NCBI RefSeq assembly: GCF_030272615.1
Contig: NC_081415.1
Coordinates: 631,797,041 to 631,861,040 of the forward strand
DNA: 64,000 nt
Origin: Cryptomeria japonica
Lineage: Eukaryota > Streptophyta > Pinopsida > Cupressales > Cupressaceae
Direction: 5' to 3'
Shown one piece after another: positions 1 through 12,814 of the stretch (the first letter of the stretch is position 1; the number at the start of each line of letters is the position of its first letter). Under the pieces are notes generated by a model. It was given only the letters and a program-made list of their open reading frames with translations, had not been told where the DNA came from and ran no database searches. The position numbers and the translations under genes were made by a program.

Positions 1-166
1 TTGAAAACAGACAGAAATCAAAATTTTAAAATCTATAACCGGGAATAAAAAAATAGACTTGTTGAAGTCCACCAACCATCTAACATTTTCAACTTGTTTT
101 CTTGCAGGATTCTAACAAATCTGTTGCAGATGGGAGCTTAAAATTTTAAAAATATTAAGATAGTTA
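1..166 (+). repeat. Leader/ORF fragment, inverted copy of 12650-12812
   Basis: The first ~166 bases repeat 12650-12812 in reverse complement with only a few mismatches. Both copies contain the AACCGGGAATAAAA landmark and a short coding stretch that includes the peptide HQPSNIFNLFSCRIL. In the minus-strand copy this stretch runs straight into the mobile-domain-like pseudogene. Here the similarity stops just after TATTAAGATA and the sequence changes to AT-rich leader. I read it as the corresponding piece of element 1's leader, with the rest of the extra ORF missing. Confidence 0.8.
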
Positions 167-2748
167 GGATTTTCACTAACTTAGTTAAGTTAGTTTAAAT
201 TTTTAAAGCTTCTTCTATTCTTAAAAATTGAACTCACTTATTTCCTTTGGGCTGTAAAAAGAACCACAAAATCAATCTTTCTTGCTTTTTTAGGAGAAAA
301 ATTTCTTTAATTTGGGCTCTAAAAAGAACAAGTCAAATTTTCAAGTTTTGAAATCAAAAGGGCTAAAAGAACTTCACCATCCTTTGGTGCATAAAAGGAT
401 TCACTTCATTTTTTTTTTAAAGTTAAAGAATCACACTTGTCCTGTTTTGTTCACAACAAAAGAAGGAAGTCATTCCCCTTTACCGATTTTCTTTTGTTGA
501 CCACATCGAAATTTTTCTTTGTTGACCAGGTTCCTTTACTAGATTAGAGAATCATTGCTTTGAGGAAATAAAAGGAACACCATGCTTGTTGGAGCAACAT
601 CTCTAAGTAGAGGTTAGCAAATCACTGAATTGAGGGCTTAAAAAGAACCTTGTTTGCCTTATCTCGAAAGTGGAAGGTATATGCTCTCCCCTTAACTGGG
701 TGATAAAAAAGCCAAACCACTCTTAAGCTTTCTCTACTTCAAGCATTTACATCCTTTAGCAGGCTTGCCTTCCCGAGGAGTTGGAATCAACTCTTAAAGC
801 CATTTATGGCCAGTGCGAAGGGAACGACCTAAGTGGGAAATGACTTTGATGCCAAGTGTTCCAACCCACTATAATCAAAAGTGGAAAGTGACAAAAGTCC
901 TTTTCAATGGTTGCGCGCAGCGATTAGCCTTCCCCCAGTATCCTCAAGATATGTAAAGCCTTTGTTCTAAAGGTTGGGAAGCCTCCTGAGGGAGTTTATC
1001 ACTGACGATTGAACAGGAAGCCTGATTAAGAGCCATAGAAATAGAAACTTTGAACCAAGTCAGTAACCAGACATTTATAACATCATAGTGCAAGGGTGGG
1101 GAAGAATCTGCCCCCAAGATTACTCACCATATATCTCCCAAGATAACTACTCAATTGTGAAGCAATTCACTTTGAGTTAATTTCTGGCAAAAGGCAAAAA
1201 AACGGGCCCCCTCTAGGGGGTGACACGGTTGTTTGAGCTGACGGAGTATCGAGACTAGTGGGCTATGATGTTATTTATGACATTTGAATAAAGAGTCTTT
1301 CTAAAGTGTATTTTTCGTATCCAAACCTGTTAAAACATTGAGGATTTGAACACATTCTCGCAGAACATACACTTTTTGTTAGATTAGGCAAAAATGGTTG
1401 TCTTCTTTGTGCTTTGCTTGCATTTACTACTTCAGAAAATCATCCATCAAGGCTGAAAAACTTACAATCAAATCCGAAAATTGCAGAAAAACCAACCAAA
1501 GGAAAAATCAGGGCAAATTAGCATGTGGGAACAACTCCTTAGCACGTAGGGTATTTTTGTTAGTGCATCCAAGCATCAAGTTAGCGTGTTTGTTCAAAAC
1601 AGTAGCGTTTTTATCCAAATTCCAAAACAGTGTTAAACAATTAGCGCATCGGGAAAACAATCTAGTGCGTTGAAGCATCAGCTTAGCGCGTGAAAACCAA
1701 ACTTTAGTGCATAGGGTTTAACAGTTAGTGCTTCATAGACCCATACTAGCGCATAGCCTTTCAAAATAGACAGAAAACAAAATTTTAAATAGTCAAAACT
1801 TTAGCGCGTGGCTGGGGGCAGCCTAGCGTGTGTGGTCATTCTTTTAGCGCGTAAAGTAAATTTGGTAGTGCATCTTGTCTCTATTTTAGTGCGTGACCAA
1901 AAACAAAAAGACAGGGGGCAAAACAGTGAGGAATTTTAAAAATTTTGAAAACATCTTTAGAAGCCTTTTTCCATCAACATCATTTTTCATCAAAGCAGAG
2001 TAGTAAAAACAAAACTTTAAAAACTATTTCTTGAGCAAAGTTTGTGTCAAAACAAACGTTGTAAAAATCTGAAACTGATCACACGGTAAAACATATCTAT
2101 CCTATCATAATCCGGAAACCTCATCACAAGTATCAAAAGAATCCTTTACCATCTCAGGGATTTCATCTCAAAAACACTTGTTTAAAAAAAATTTCAAGTT
2201 GTCAAATCAAGTTTCCATATTGGGAGACTTTTATCCATATCATTCGACATGCTTTGTCGTGAAGGGGCATCTAAACCTTCACTTTGATCGAGTAAGACTT
2301 GAATTTTCAAAACAAGATCAACTGAATCCAAACAAATCAAAGGAAACCATCGATCACTTATGCATGACTAATCCCCATATTTTGAGAAGAAAGAATCTTT
2401 ATCATAACATCACGTTGAAGAAACAACAACCTAGTTTTTCCAAATTCATCAAGAGAAACAAGTTTTTATACATCAATCGTCAACTCTTCCAATCTCATCG
2501 AGTATTCCTTCATCACGTCAAACGTTATATCCAAAACAAATCCAATGAATTTGACAAAGAGCCTTTAAAGACTAGGGCATATTGTCAAAAATCCGCTTTT
2601 AATCAAATCATAAACCGTGGAGGAAGGATCAATCCGACATTCTTACCCGACGAGTGTATCACTTAAAACACACCCCGACTTGAACCACCAACCCCCGAGC
2701 AACATATCGAAGAGGATTTTGTCCCCTTCGTCACTGAAAGCTACTAAA
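167..2748 (+). other. Leader (5' untranslated region) of element 1
   Basis: About 2.6 kb without convincing coding sequence. The part around 760-1110 resembles the leader of element 2 around 22690-23160: a CTTGCCTTCC segment, then GACCTAAGTG-type and CCCACTATAA-type segments in the same order. A short GC-rich hairpin, CCCCCTCTAGGGGG, lies near 1206. A 162-codon open frame at 2178-2666 sits just before gag in another frame. It is Lys/Asn-rich, matches nothing I know, and is not called as a gene. Confidence 0.6.
1515..1905 (+). repeat. Array of degenerate TTAGCGCGT motifs
   Basis: About sixteen copies of a 9-base motif, TTAGCGCGT and variants such as TTAGCGCAT, TTAGTGCGT and TTAGCACGT, recur every 18-40 bases with unrelated spacers. 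The variants mostly differ by C/T or G/A at the CpG steps, as expected from deamination of methylated cytosine. The same motif family recurs on the minus strand at 12815-13085 next to the PBS of element D, so it belongs to the leader of this gypsy group. Confidence 0.7.
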
Positions 2749-5700
2749 ATGCCTATTACTCGCTCTCAACAAAACCAACAAAGCGAGACACACGCAGAGT
2801 CTAGTATGAATTGAAGGTTGTCAAATCCTTTTGAAGGTCCACACCTAGAGGATACTGAAATTTCTAAAGAGCTTCTTCAAGAATGTTAGGAAAGCGCTTC
2901 ATTCCAAAAGCTTGTAGAAAGGCTCATGGAAAATGACAAAGAAAAATATTTGCTCATGCTCACAAGTAAAGGAGTAAAACTCCTTGAAAACCTTGATGCA
3001 GATATGTTTAGAACACAACCTCAACATTACGAATATCAAGAATGACAACGGGAAAGGGAAGCACACGATCCTGAACAAGATATCCCTGATCAAAACATAC
3101 CAGAACAACATACGCCAAGACAAAACATCCTGGATCAAAACATACCAGAGCAACATACACCAAGACAATATCTTCCTGAGCAAAACATACCATTCCATAC
3201 ACCGTTTCAACCCAGGATCAATACAAGGGAAGAACCTTTCCCTCAGCAAAACAATGTGCCTTTGGTTGCCCTTACTCAACAAATGCAAATGTTACAAAGA
3301 CAAATGCAAGACATACAACAAGGGACAACAGTACGCTACTCTTTAAACAAAATCTGTCCTTATCCTTTTGACAAAAGATTGCACATGATCCCTTTTCCTC
3401 CAAACTCGGACGTGCCTAAATTTGACAAGTACGATGGAAAAAGTGATCCCCGCGATCATGTCAGAGAATTCTGTACCATGAGTCTTGAATTTGCTCATGA
3501 TGACACCTATCTGATGAGGTTATTCCCAAGAAGCTTGAGAGGGCAAACAATGGAATGGTTATCCAAAATTACGCCACCTGTCAGATCGTTTGATGAATTG
3601 GTTAACAAGTTCATAACATAATTCTCCTATAACATTCAACACGCTATAACCATGCTAGACATCTGCAACACCAAACAAAAGAACAATGAAACATTCATGA
3701 TATTCCTTCAACACTGGCAACGTATGGTATCACAATATCCTCGAGATATTCTTGAAAATGAGAAAATGGAAATCTTCATCAATAACTTGAATAGTGAGAT
3801 GAGTTACAGGCTCAAGCTCCAATGCATATTGTCTTTCGCTAAATTGATTGAAAATGACATTCAAGTAGAGGAAGCGTGTGCCAAAAAGGGAATGCTCAAA
3901 TTCTTCAAAGAAGGAACAAACTCATCAAACTACAATAACCAGAACAACAACAACTTGGACAAGTCTCGATTCTGGACTCGAAACAAAAACAAAGGCAACA
4001 ATGAATCACATGATCCAAAACCTAAGCAACCAGTGCTCGCATTATCCAGAAATCCTCAGGCTATGAAAAATCCTAAAGGTGCTAATCCAAATGCTAACAC
4101 ATATGAACCAAATACCAATCAAGGACAACTCAACACAAACAACACCAACGATACTCAAAACAAACCCACAAATCCAGGACCTAATAACAATTCACATGAC
4201 AACACTAACAATTTCCAAAAGCGTGTCTTCACACCATTGGGACAATCACTAGAATCAACATTCAAAGAGCTTCTGGCAAACAAGATTCTTTCTTTGCCTA
4301 CAATCAGCAACTATGAACCCCAAATCAAACCACCTTGGTGGAATGATTCACACTATTGTGATTTTCATCGTAACAGGGGTCATTGGATGAACGATTGCAT
4401 GAGATTGAAAAACATTGTTCAAGACATGATTGATCGAAGTGACTTAATGGTAGATGGTCTCAAAACAAATGGTGACCATGGAACCTTTAAAAATCCTCTT
4501 CCAAATTACAACAAAGATGGAGCTTCAACCTCAAACGATACACGTGGAGCTCGTATCAACCATATCTACAATAACACCATCAATCACATATCAGCCGAAG
4601 ATCATCAGGTAAATGTCATCACCATCCGAGATCAGCATGATCATGAATCTATCAATGTAACAATCCAAACTCAAAAATATGTCTTAAAAGGACATACTGC
4701 GCCTACAACTACTACACCAAAGATCCAATATGATCTGGTCAGCCAACTACGCAAAACTCCAGCTCAGATATCTATACTAGAATTGCTAAAACTATCACCC
4801 AAACACAAAAACGTATTGGAACAAGCGCTATTGGAAACCAATGTATCTCAAGATCTGGATGCAGACAGATTTCAAGCCATGGTCACCCATATGACAGGAC
4901 CTCATAATCTCACCTTCTCAGAGCATGATAATACTTCCTTGAGCCATCCACATAATACTCCTCTCCATATTGAAATCATTGTCTATAAACATAGAATCAA
5001 GAGAGTATTAATAGATGGAGGAGTTGGACTTAATAAATGTACTTTAAAGCTTATCCATGCATTAGGCTTCTTTGAAGAGTCTATTGATCCCCATAAAAAA
5101 ATTACCATAAAGGCATATGATGATGAGGAAAGGTCATCTAAAGGAACCATGATGTTGCCCATTCAAGTTGGACCAGTGCAAAAGGATACTATGTGTCAGG
5201 TCTTAGATATAGATCTCACCTACAATATTTTGTTAGGTCGACCCTGGATACATGAAATGCAAGCAGTGCCTTCTACGTATCACTAGTGTGTCAAATTTCC
5301 TTATAACGGACAAGAGATCTCCATATCTGTTGATCACAATCCATTTCAACATTGTAATGCAATGGGAGCAACCCAAGATAGTTTGGTTCCCCATAATAGG
5401 GAAAAGCAGAGATCCTCAACATTAGATCTACAGACAGCAAAGCCCGAATCATTATCTGGAAATTTCAAGTAGCAAATGCAAATCAAAGACCAAGGTATGT
5501 GAGAATACTCTTTGGAACCCCTGTGTTTGGCCAAATTACCGATATCACCCAGATCTCATGGATTGCCTACTACATCAACGCATCTAGTAACTTAGCCCAT
5601 CACCAAATTTGATGGTACCTTCATCCAACTGGGCACTCTAGCACATGAATCAGAAGATAAAGACATTCTTAGCTGGTTATACAAAGATGAGGAAGAAGAT

Positions 5701-8700
5701 AACAGAGTAGCTGCTTTGGACATAGTTCTACCGACACACCTATATGGAAAGGGATACTTAATCATGCAGCAAATGGGATATGATGGTAAAGGACCTATTG
5801 GAAAATGCAAAGGAGTCACGGAACCCATAGATCTTCCTTCACAGCCCAGTAGAGACAAAACCGGATTAGGTTGTAAATTCACTTTCCTATTAAGAAAGAC
5901 GCCACACATAATTGCAAAACCTCAATGGAAAGCAAAGAAGAAGTACAAAGAAGAATCCTGGTAGGAAGCACTATTTGAGTCAGCAGAAACAATCCGCAAG
6001 GCATGTGAATGTCAAGAATAGAAGTTACATCAGGAAAAGCTTCTAAGCCACAAGAAGGCCATATCTGCAGTAGTAGCTCATCTTCAAACACCAATATCTC
6101 AAGAACTGATAATATCATCTCCTAATACCATTGTTCCTCCCCGAGGAGGCACAGTCTATACATAAATACAGAAAGTAGAAGCAGGATTTGACACCGAATC
6201 AACAAAAACTATCAAACTGGTATCCATCATCAAAGATCTGTTTTCACCATACAACATACCTATTCATAGCACTGATAGAATCTAGGATGATGCCTCAGAA
6301 ACTGATTCCAATGAATATGAATGGGGTAGCTGCTCAAATGCTACTATAGATATCCCTAATAATACTAGCACCATACCCCTTTCTCAGGAAGAACATAATG
6401 CAGAAGATAGACCTCTTGAAATTGGACCATAGCATATCTATGATGCCAAGGAAAGCGAACAAAAGCATTATGAACAAGTCTATATGAAAGATAATACCAT
6501 CGAAGACCTCGACGAAATCCTTGACTTCTTTAAAACCAAGACCAATCATGATGAAACCTCTATCTTAACACTTACAGTAGCCGAACTTGATCCACCAAAT
6601 GATTCCTTACCGCTTGTCTTTCCTGACCTCATTGACTGGGACGAACCCGAAATACATGATATACCAATTTTCCCAGACAATGAATCTATTATCCATTACC
6701 TATGTACCGTTAATCCGAAAATAGACTCTACCAGCGAACAAAGTAACGATATCTGCAAATCAGGGAGTGCCAAGTCTCTCAGTCGTAAAAATGAACCAAG
6801 TAAAAGATCTGATGTTGAAAACCAATCAATGGCAGCTCTAGATCACAAAAAATAAAAAATAAAGGACGTATCTGAGGGTGAAAACCTTTTCAAAGCACCT
6901 AAAGATGGGAGACTTGACACTCCTCTAGAGCACTTTCATGAGTGATCACCCATATTGATTGAGCCCACTCAATCAATCAACATTAGTACCACAGAAGCAG
7001 TAAAAAACATACACCTTGCAAAATCCCTGACAGAGGAGGAAAGATCGACATTTATCCTTTTTTTTAAAGAAAAGAAAATTAATTTTGCTTGGTCATATGT
7101 CGATATGCCCGGAGTTGATCCACACTTAATCATGCATCACTTGTCCATCTCTCCAGGAGTTAAGCTAGTCAAACAAAAGCTACGAAAGATGAATCCACAT
7201 GTAGCACTCATGGTCAAAGCTGAACTCAAGAAGTTATTAGATGTCGGATTCATCTGACCCATTGACTATGCAGAATGGATTTCCAATATAGTACCAGTAT
7301 CAAAACCAGACGGCAGTATCAGAATCTGCACTGATTTCAGAGATGTCAACAAAGCTTGTCCAAAAGATGACTTTCCTCTACCCAGTATTGACATAATTGT
7401 AGACCTCACAGTGGGCCATGCAATGCTCTCACTGATGGATGGTTTCTCAGGCTATAATCAGATCAAAATAGCCCCGGAAGATCAAGATAAAACAACGTTC
7501 ACCTGTCCTTGGGGAACGTACTGTTGGAATGTTATGCCTTTTGGCTTAGAGAATGCAGGGGCTACTTATCAAAGAGCAATGACAACAATCTTTCATGACA
7601 TGATGCACACATTCATGGAAGACTATGTGGATGATTTACTAGCTAAATCCCTCACTAGAGCAGAACATCTCGGCATCCTAACAAAGATCTTTGATCGATT
7701 GGAGAAATTCCAAGTCAGACTCAACCCTAAGAAGTGTGTCTTCAGGGTTACATCAGGAAAGTTACTAGGCTACATTATCTCAGCTAAAGGTATTGAAGTG
7801 GATCTAGCAAAGGTACAAGCCATTATGGAGATGCCACCACCAAAGAATATCAGTCAACTCAGATCTCTACAAGGATGACTTCAATCAATTAGGCGATTCA
7901 TCGCTCAATTAGCTGATAAAAGTCTACCATTCAATCATTTGCTCCATAAGAATGTACCTTTCAGATGGGAGATCAAGTGTGCAGAATATTTTTATCAAAT
8001 CAAACAGTATCTGATGAATCCACCAGTTCTAGTACCACCAGTCGCAGGAAAGCCCCTTATTCTATATATCTCAACAACAGATATATCACTGGGGGCACTA
8101 TTGGCACAAGAAGATCAACAAGGGAAGGAACGAGCCATATACTACATCAGCAGGACATTGAATGGCTATGAACTCAACTACACATTCATTGAGAAGGCTT
8201 GTCTAATAGTGGTCTTCACATCTCAGAAGTTCCGATATTATATGCTAGCACACACAATTAAGCTAGTAGCAAAAAATGATCCTCTCAAATACCTACTCAG
8301 CAAAGCAACTCTTATCGGACGATTGGCTAAATGGGTCATGATTCTCAGTGAATTCGACATCCAATACACAGAAAGAAGAGCCATCAAAGGACAAGCAATT
8401 GCAGATCAACTAGCTGAAGTACCACTACCAGGAAAACAAACTATGGAGATTGAATTTCCGGATAGGGACGCTCTTGCTATTTCTACCACACAATGGACTC
8501 TATACTTTGATGGATCCTACACCCAACATAGTTCAGGTGCTGGCATTCTTTTCATCACTCCTAAAGGACACACTATACCAAGATCATATAGGCTTATGTT
8601 CCCATGCACGAATAATGTGGCTGAATATGAGGCATTGGTTATAGGCATCAAAATGGCCATAGAATGGAAAATCACAGAGTTAATGGTCTATGGAGATTCA

Positions 8701-10245
8701 CAACTAGTCGTCAATCAGATCAACAACAACTATCAAACAAAGGATGACAAGCTACTACCCTACAAACGAATGGTGGATGACTTCAAACAGTATTTTGTAT
8801 ACATCACCTTCGAGCAGATACCAAGGTTGAACAACAAAGAAACCGATGCCATGGCTACTATCGCTTCATTATTACAAATTCCAGAGCAACAAAGTCGTTA
8901 CGAGTTCCTGGTAGACCAACTGTTCTCCCCAGCCTATGACCACTCCGAATCCCATGTCGTCTACGCCTTAACTAGTTTGGATTCTCCTTTATATGGACTG
9001 ATATATGATTATCTAAAGAACAACATCTTACCCATTGACCAATCCCGTAACCAAAAATGTAATTTTATCCGACAAGCCGCCCGGTATACCCTTACTGCTG
9101 ATACTTTGTACCGTAAACGTCTAGATGGTACTCTTCTTTGTTGCCTTGATCGTAATGATTCTGATTTCGCTTTACACAAGCTTCACGAAGGTATTTGTGG
9201 AACACATTCAAGTGGGACTACTCTTTCTAAAAAGCTTCTAAGGATGGGATACTACTAGCCTACAATGGAGAAAGATTCTTACCGATTCGCCAAGAAGTGT
9301 CCTAAATGCTAGATCCATGGCAATCTGATATATACACTAGCACAGGAACTGCAGCCATTTACAACATCCTGGCCCTTCTGTCAGTGGGGGTTAGACTTGG
9401 TTGGCAAAATTCATCCTTCATCTTCAAATGGACACAAGTTCATTATAACTGCAACAAAATACTTTACCAAGTGGATAGAAGCACTCCCAATGACCATAGT
9501 AACTGGAAAGCAAATTGCATCTTTTATCCTAAACTATCTGATCTGCAGATATGGTATTCCAAGTTCCATCATCACTGATAATGGATGCCCATTCAAAAAC
9601 CAAGATGTCCAAGAACTATGTGAACAATTCAAAATACAACATCGGTTCTCTACACCATACTACCCATAGGGGAATGGTCAAGCAGAAGCATCCAACAAAA
9701 CCATACTGAAAATTCTCAAGAAAACAATAAATGATGCAGGCAAAGATTGGCATATCCAACTCAACCCAGGGCTTTGGGCATACAAAACCAGCATCCGTAC
9801 ACCTACAGGAGCAACACCTTTCTCATTGGTCTATGGATCTGAAGCTATTTTACCATTGGAGGTAGAAATTTTATCTCTCAGAGTCTCTCTAAAAGGCTTA
9901 ATCCCAGATGAAGAGTATCGGGTCAACCGACTGCAAGAACTAGAACTATTAGATGAAAGACATCAACATGCTTACACTCATCTCAAAGCATATCCGCAAC
10001 GCATGTGCAGGAGCTACAATCACAAGGTCATCCCTCGCAACTTCAAAGTTGGTGATCTAGTCCTCAAAGAAAATCCAAGAAATCAGCAAGATCGAGAAAA
10101 GAAAGGGAAGTTTGAACCTAACTAGTTGGGTTCCTATGTCATCATATCAGTCTATGTATCAGGTGCCTATCAGCTCACAACCTCAGAAGGAGATATGCTC
10201 GAAGAACCAACTAACAACATTCATCTAAAGAAATACTACACTTGA
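2749..10245 (+). pseudogene. Gag-pol polyprotein of element 1 (decayed, single frame)
   Basis: One frame of about 2,500 codons starts at MPITRS (element 2 starts MPIETRS) and ends at TGA 10243. Order: N-terminal Gln-rich part with DQNIPEQHTPRQ-type repeats; retrotransposon gag domain (~3350-3890); CHHC zinc knuckle C-x2-H-x4-H-x4-C (4357-4398); aspartic protease with active site LIDGG (Asp at 5014), DGG rather than DS/TG; G-patch (5743-5871); long linker; reverse transcriptase with YVDD at 7624-7635; degenerate RNase H (7960-8420); second RNase H (YFDGS, AEYEAL, GDSQLV, TDAMA; ~8493-8880); integrase with HHCC, D, D and the E of GQAEASNK (~9170-9800), then a C-terminal domain. About twenty in-frame stops interrupt it but no frameshift was seen. 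Stops at 5284, 9310 and 9667 replace CAA/CAG-type codons of element 2, and those at 9256 and 10123 replace TGG. Confidence 0.9.
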
Positions 10246-11577
10246 GTAGTCCAAATGCACGGAAAAAGCAAAAACAAGCAAAAAAAAAAAAAAATCTAGA
10301 AAAAGAAAATATAAAGGTACAATAAAATCAACTGGTGAAAACCTGGTAACAGGCACTATTGTGAAAGGATAGCTCCTCTATCTATATCCACATCCTTATC
10401 TTCATAGTAAAGCACTATCGGCCATCGCCCAACACTTAGCACATATCTATTCAGGACATACTTAGCGTAGTCACTATCCTGGTCTATCCATATATATCCT
10501 CTTACCATATTACACCATGGCTTGGAAATTACTGTACATATCCACATCAAGAGGCACACTTAGCTAGGGGCAACATTCGTCAAACTTGCAACATATTTAG
10601 GCCGTCAAACACTAGAAGCAAACTCAGAACATCTCATCTATCCAAATCAAACTAGCGCAACCACAAAGCAAAACATCAATCAGTAAACAAAAGATTCCTT
10701 GGACTGCTACGATGGATGATTTTCTGAAGTAACAAATGTTTGCATTTTTGCATAAAGTCTTAACTATTTTTGCACTTGAACTTTTTGAATTATTGGATTC
10801 TTTAAATTTTCTCAAACAATGCTTCAAAGCTAGAGAAAATCAAGAAACTCAATATTTTTTTTAGTCTTCTATCTGTGAGGTGCTCGTTTGTACTGTGTAA
10901 ATACTTGTCTCGAGATGTGATGTGCAAACACATCACTGAAGACCTGATTCCACTTTACGCATACAAATGGTTTAATCTTGTCTGTTTATACACAATCTGC
11001 ACTCAGGTCATCTTGGTTCAATTATACCTTGACGTTTGTGCTATCTTGCAAAATCAAACATCATGTAAATTTTTCTTAGGTCATTATGGTTCAATTATAC
11101 CATTATGCTTGTATAAATTTTCAACATATCCCAAACAAATCAATGCTCAATGATGATACTTATCTCGAAAGCAAATAACATATGGTTATATCAGGATGAC
11201 AAATGCAGAATGAGGATGCTCCAAAAACATAGTTGCATATCATTTTAAAGTAGTTGCATATCATTTTACAAATAGTTGCATATCATTTTACAATTAGTTG
11301 CACATCATTATCATACATCTCATTTTCAAGATACATCTCATAAATCAAACATCATAGCACATATTCATCATGCATTTATATCTATCAAAGCATTACATCA
11401 TCATAGAATAAACAAACAGCATATAGAAAGTATGAATCCATAACACATCACATGAAGATCAAGGAAAATTGTGTCGTCTATATATATATATATCTCCAAA
11501 ATGATCACAATACAACATATGTCATGTCTCTGTCAAATACAAATACAATGATCAAAATACAACAGAGACAACATCTC
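10246..11577 (+). other. 3' untranslated region of element 1 and unresolved junction
   Basis: Directly after the stop codon there is an A-rich stretch (10258-10315), then GGTGAAAACCTGGTAA at ~10334. The same A-rich tract followed by GTGAAAACCTGG occurs after pol in element 2. Further right I see short direct repeats (GGTTCAATTATACC near 11015 and 11089), a tandem repeat at 11230-11311 and a short TA run near 11478. I found no PPT or plus-strand LTR start. The junction with minus-strand element D lies somewhere here. Confidence 0.5.
11230..11311 (+). repeat. Short tandem repeat, 22-bp period
   Basis: Four consecutive copies of a 21-22 base unit beginning TAGTTGCATATCATTTTA, the last copy diverged (TAGTTGCACATCATTA). 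It is non-coding and lies in the junction between element 1 and element D. Confidence 0.85.
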
Positions 11578-12774
11578 TCAAGTATGACTATCTCTTGACG
11601 GAGATGGTCTCGCTATAGAAGTCCCCGCCCCTGGATCTCTAGGCGGATCATGTCTCGATGGCCTTGTCACACCTCGACTCTCTAACCGCGACCCAATCTC
11701 TCGAGATTGACTAGATCTCGACTGTGTAAAGCTCTATACTCGGCGATCCCTAGGTATTGTAGCCTCATAATGACGACGGTAGTACTTCACCTCCTGAGCT
11801 CTCAAAGAAAGCTCTCTCAGGGTGTCTCTCATCAGACCACCTATTGCTGCTCTCTGCACACTCACTGCAAGCTCCTCTGCTCGACCCTGCCGCTCTATCT
11901 CTGTGTCTCACTTAGTGGTTAGTTGAGCAATCTGCCACTGCTGCATCAGTAGCTGTGCCTGTAGCTGTTGTACCATCATCTGTAGGGGTACCTATGAAGA
12001 GGTATCCCCTCTCCCTCTACCTATCCTCATTGCTGGAGGCAGTAGCACATCAGTCCTCCTCCTCTGAACTGGCCGTCTCACCTCGTTAGTCCCTCCCACT
12101 GCAGCTATCACCTCCCCCACCATCCCCTCACCACCTGCTCTGATGGTCAACCCTCCTCTCCCTCTATCCATCATAGCTCATCGAACTGCTCTCTCTAACC
12201 CTCTATCACCACCATCCCTTCCTCTATCTCCTCTCCTCCCCCGATCTCCTCTCCCTTGTCGTCCTCCTCCACCATCTCCATCATCCTCATCATCTCCACC
12301 TCCCTCATCCTCATCATCATCAAACGCAGACCGCATCTCCTCCAGATCTGATATCCTCGCCACCGCCCGCTCTGCGAACAATCTAGTGAACTCATCTGTC
12401 ATCCCAACATCCAAAATCACTGGGGCATAATCCCATATCTGGCCCGCTAAGCTAACAAACTCCTCTACAGCTGCTGCACTATCAATAGTTGGACCCCAAT
12501 CTGGTATGTCCTGCCTCCGATGCACATACAAGCAGGTCCCCTATGGTATACCCTGCTGTCGACCATACTGCCGCAAAACTCTAGTGACCACAAATTTCTC
12601 AATCACAAACGGGGTCCTCCCTATCAGGTATCGAGTCATAAAAACATAGGGTATCTTAATATTTTAAAATTTTTTAGCTCCCATCTGCAACAGATTTGTT
12701 AGAATCCTGCAAGAAAACAAGTTGAAAATGTTAGATGGTTGGTGGACTTCAACAAGTCTATTTTTTATTCCCGG
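11578..12774 (-). pseudogene. Plant-mobile-domain-like ORF (decayed) in leader of element D
   Basis: On the minus strand a single frame runs about 400 codons with five or so stops (near 12667, 12538, 12176, 11989 and 11908). The N-terminal part holds HQPSNIFNLFSCRIL, then TRYLIGRTPFVIEKF and RVLRQYGRQQGIP. The latter resembles the RVLRQFG-x-Q-x-IP signature of plant mobile domain (PMD/MAIN-like) proteins. The middle is acidic (DDDEDEGGGDDEDD) and then RG/RD-rich (GRGDRGRRGDRGR); the C-terminal part is Gln-rich and basic. It lies between a PBS (13153-13170) and the element 1 junction, so I read it as a sense extra ORF of element D. An antisense extra ORF of element 1 is the alternative. The PMD assignment is from motif memory only. 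Confidence 0.55.
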
Positions 12775-12814
12775 TTATAGATTTTAAAATTTTGGTTTCT
12801 GTCTGTTTTCGATG

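Larger units (their letters stand above)
1..11577 (+). mobile_element. Ty3/gypsy retrotransposon, Tat lineage (element 1), 5' end outside window
   Basis: This is a degenerate LTR retrotransposon on the plus strand. It has a long leader, one gag-pol frame (2749-10245) and a 3' untranslated region. Tat assignment rests on a degenerate first RNase H followed by a second RNase H with all four acidic residues, before the integrase. No LTR, PBS or PPT of this element was found inside the window, so the 5' LTR should lie to the left. The right boundary is uncertain: plus-strand element sequence gives way, somewhere between about 10.4 and 11.6 kb, to minus-strand element D. Domain order and leader resemble complete element 2 (20350-35575), but they are clearly different families. 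Confidence 0.75.

Noticed and set aside
1200-1225. CCCCCTCTAGGGGG hairpin as a transcription terminator
   Set aside because: Terminator hairpins of bacterial type have no meaning in a plant nuclear transposon leader.
2899-3288. 129-codon minus-strand frame opposite gag of element 1
   Set aside because: It is the antisense shadow of the Gln/Asn repeat part of gag; the sense frame has matching counterparts in element 2.
2749-10245. Regular stop-codon readthrough or recoding in gag-pol
   Set aside because: Stops are of all three types, lie at scattered positions and differ between the two elements; decay explains them.
12143-12430. Pro/Ser-rich plus-strand frame
   Set aside because: It is opposite the mobile-domain-like pseudogene, whose frame continues on both sides and has motif support.
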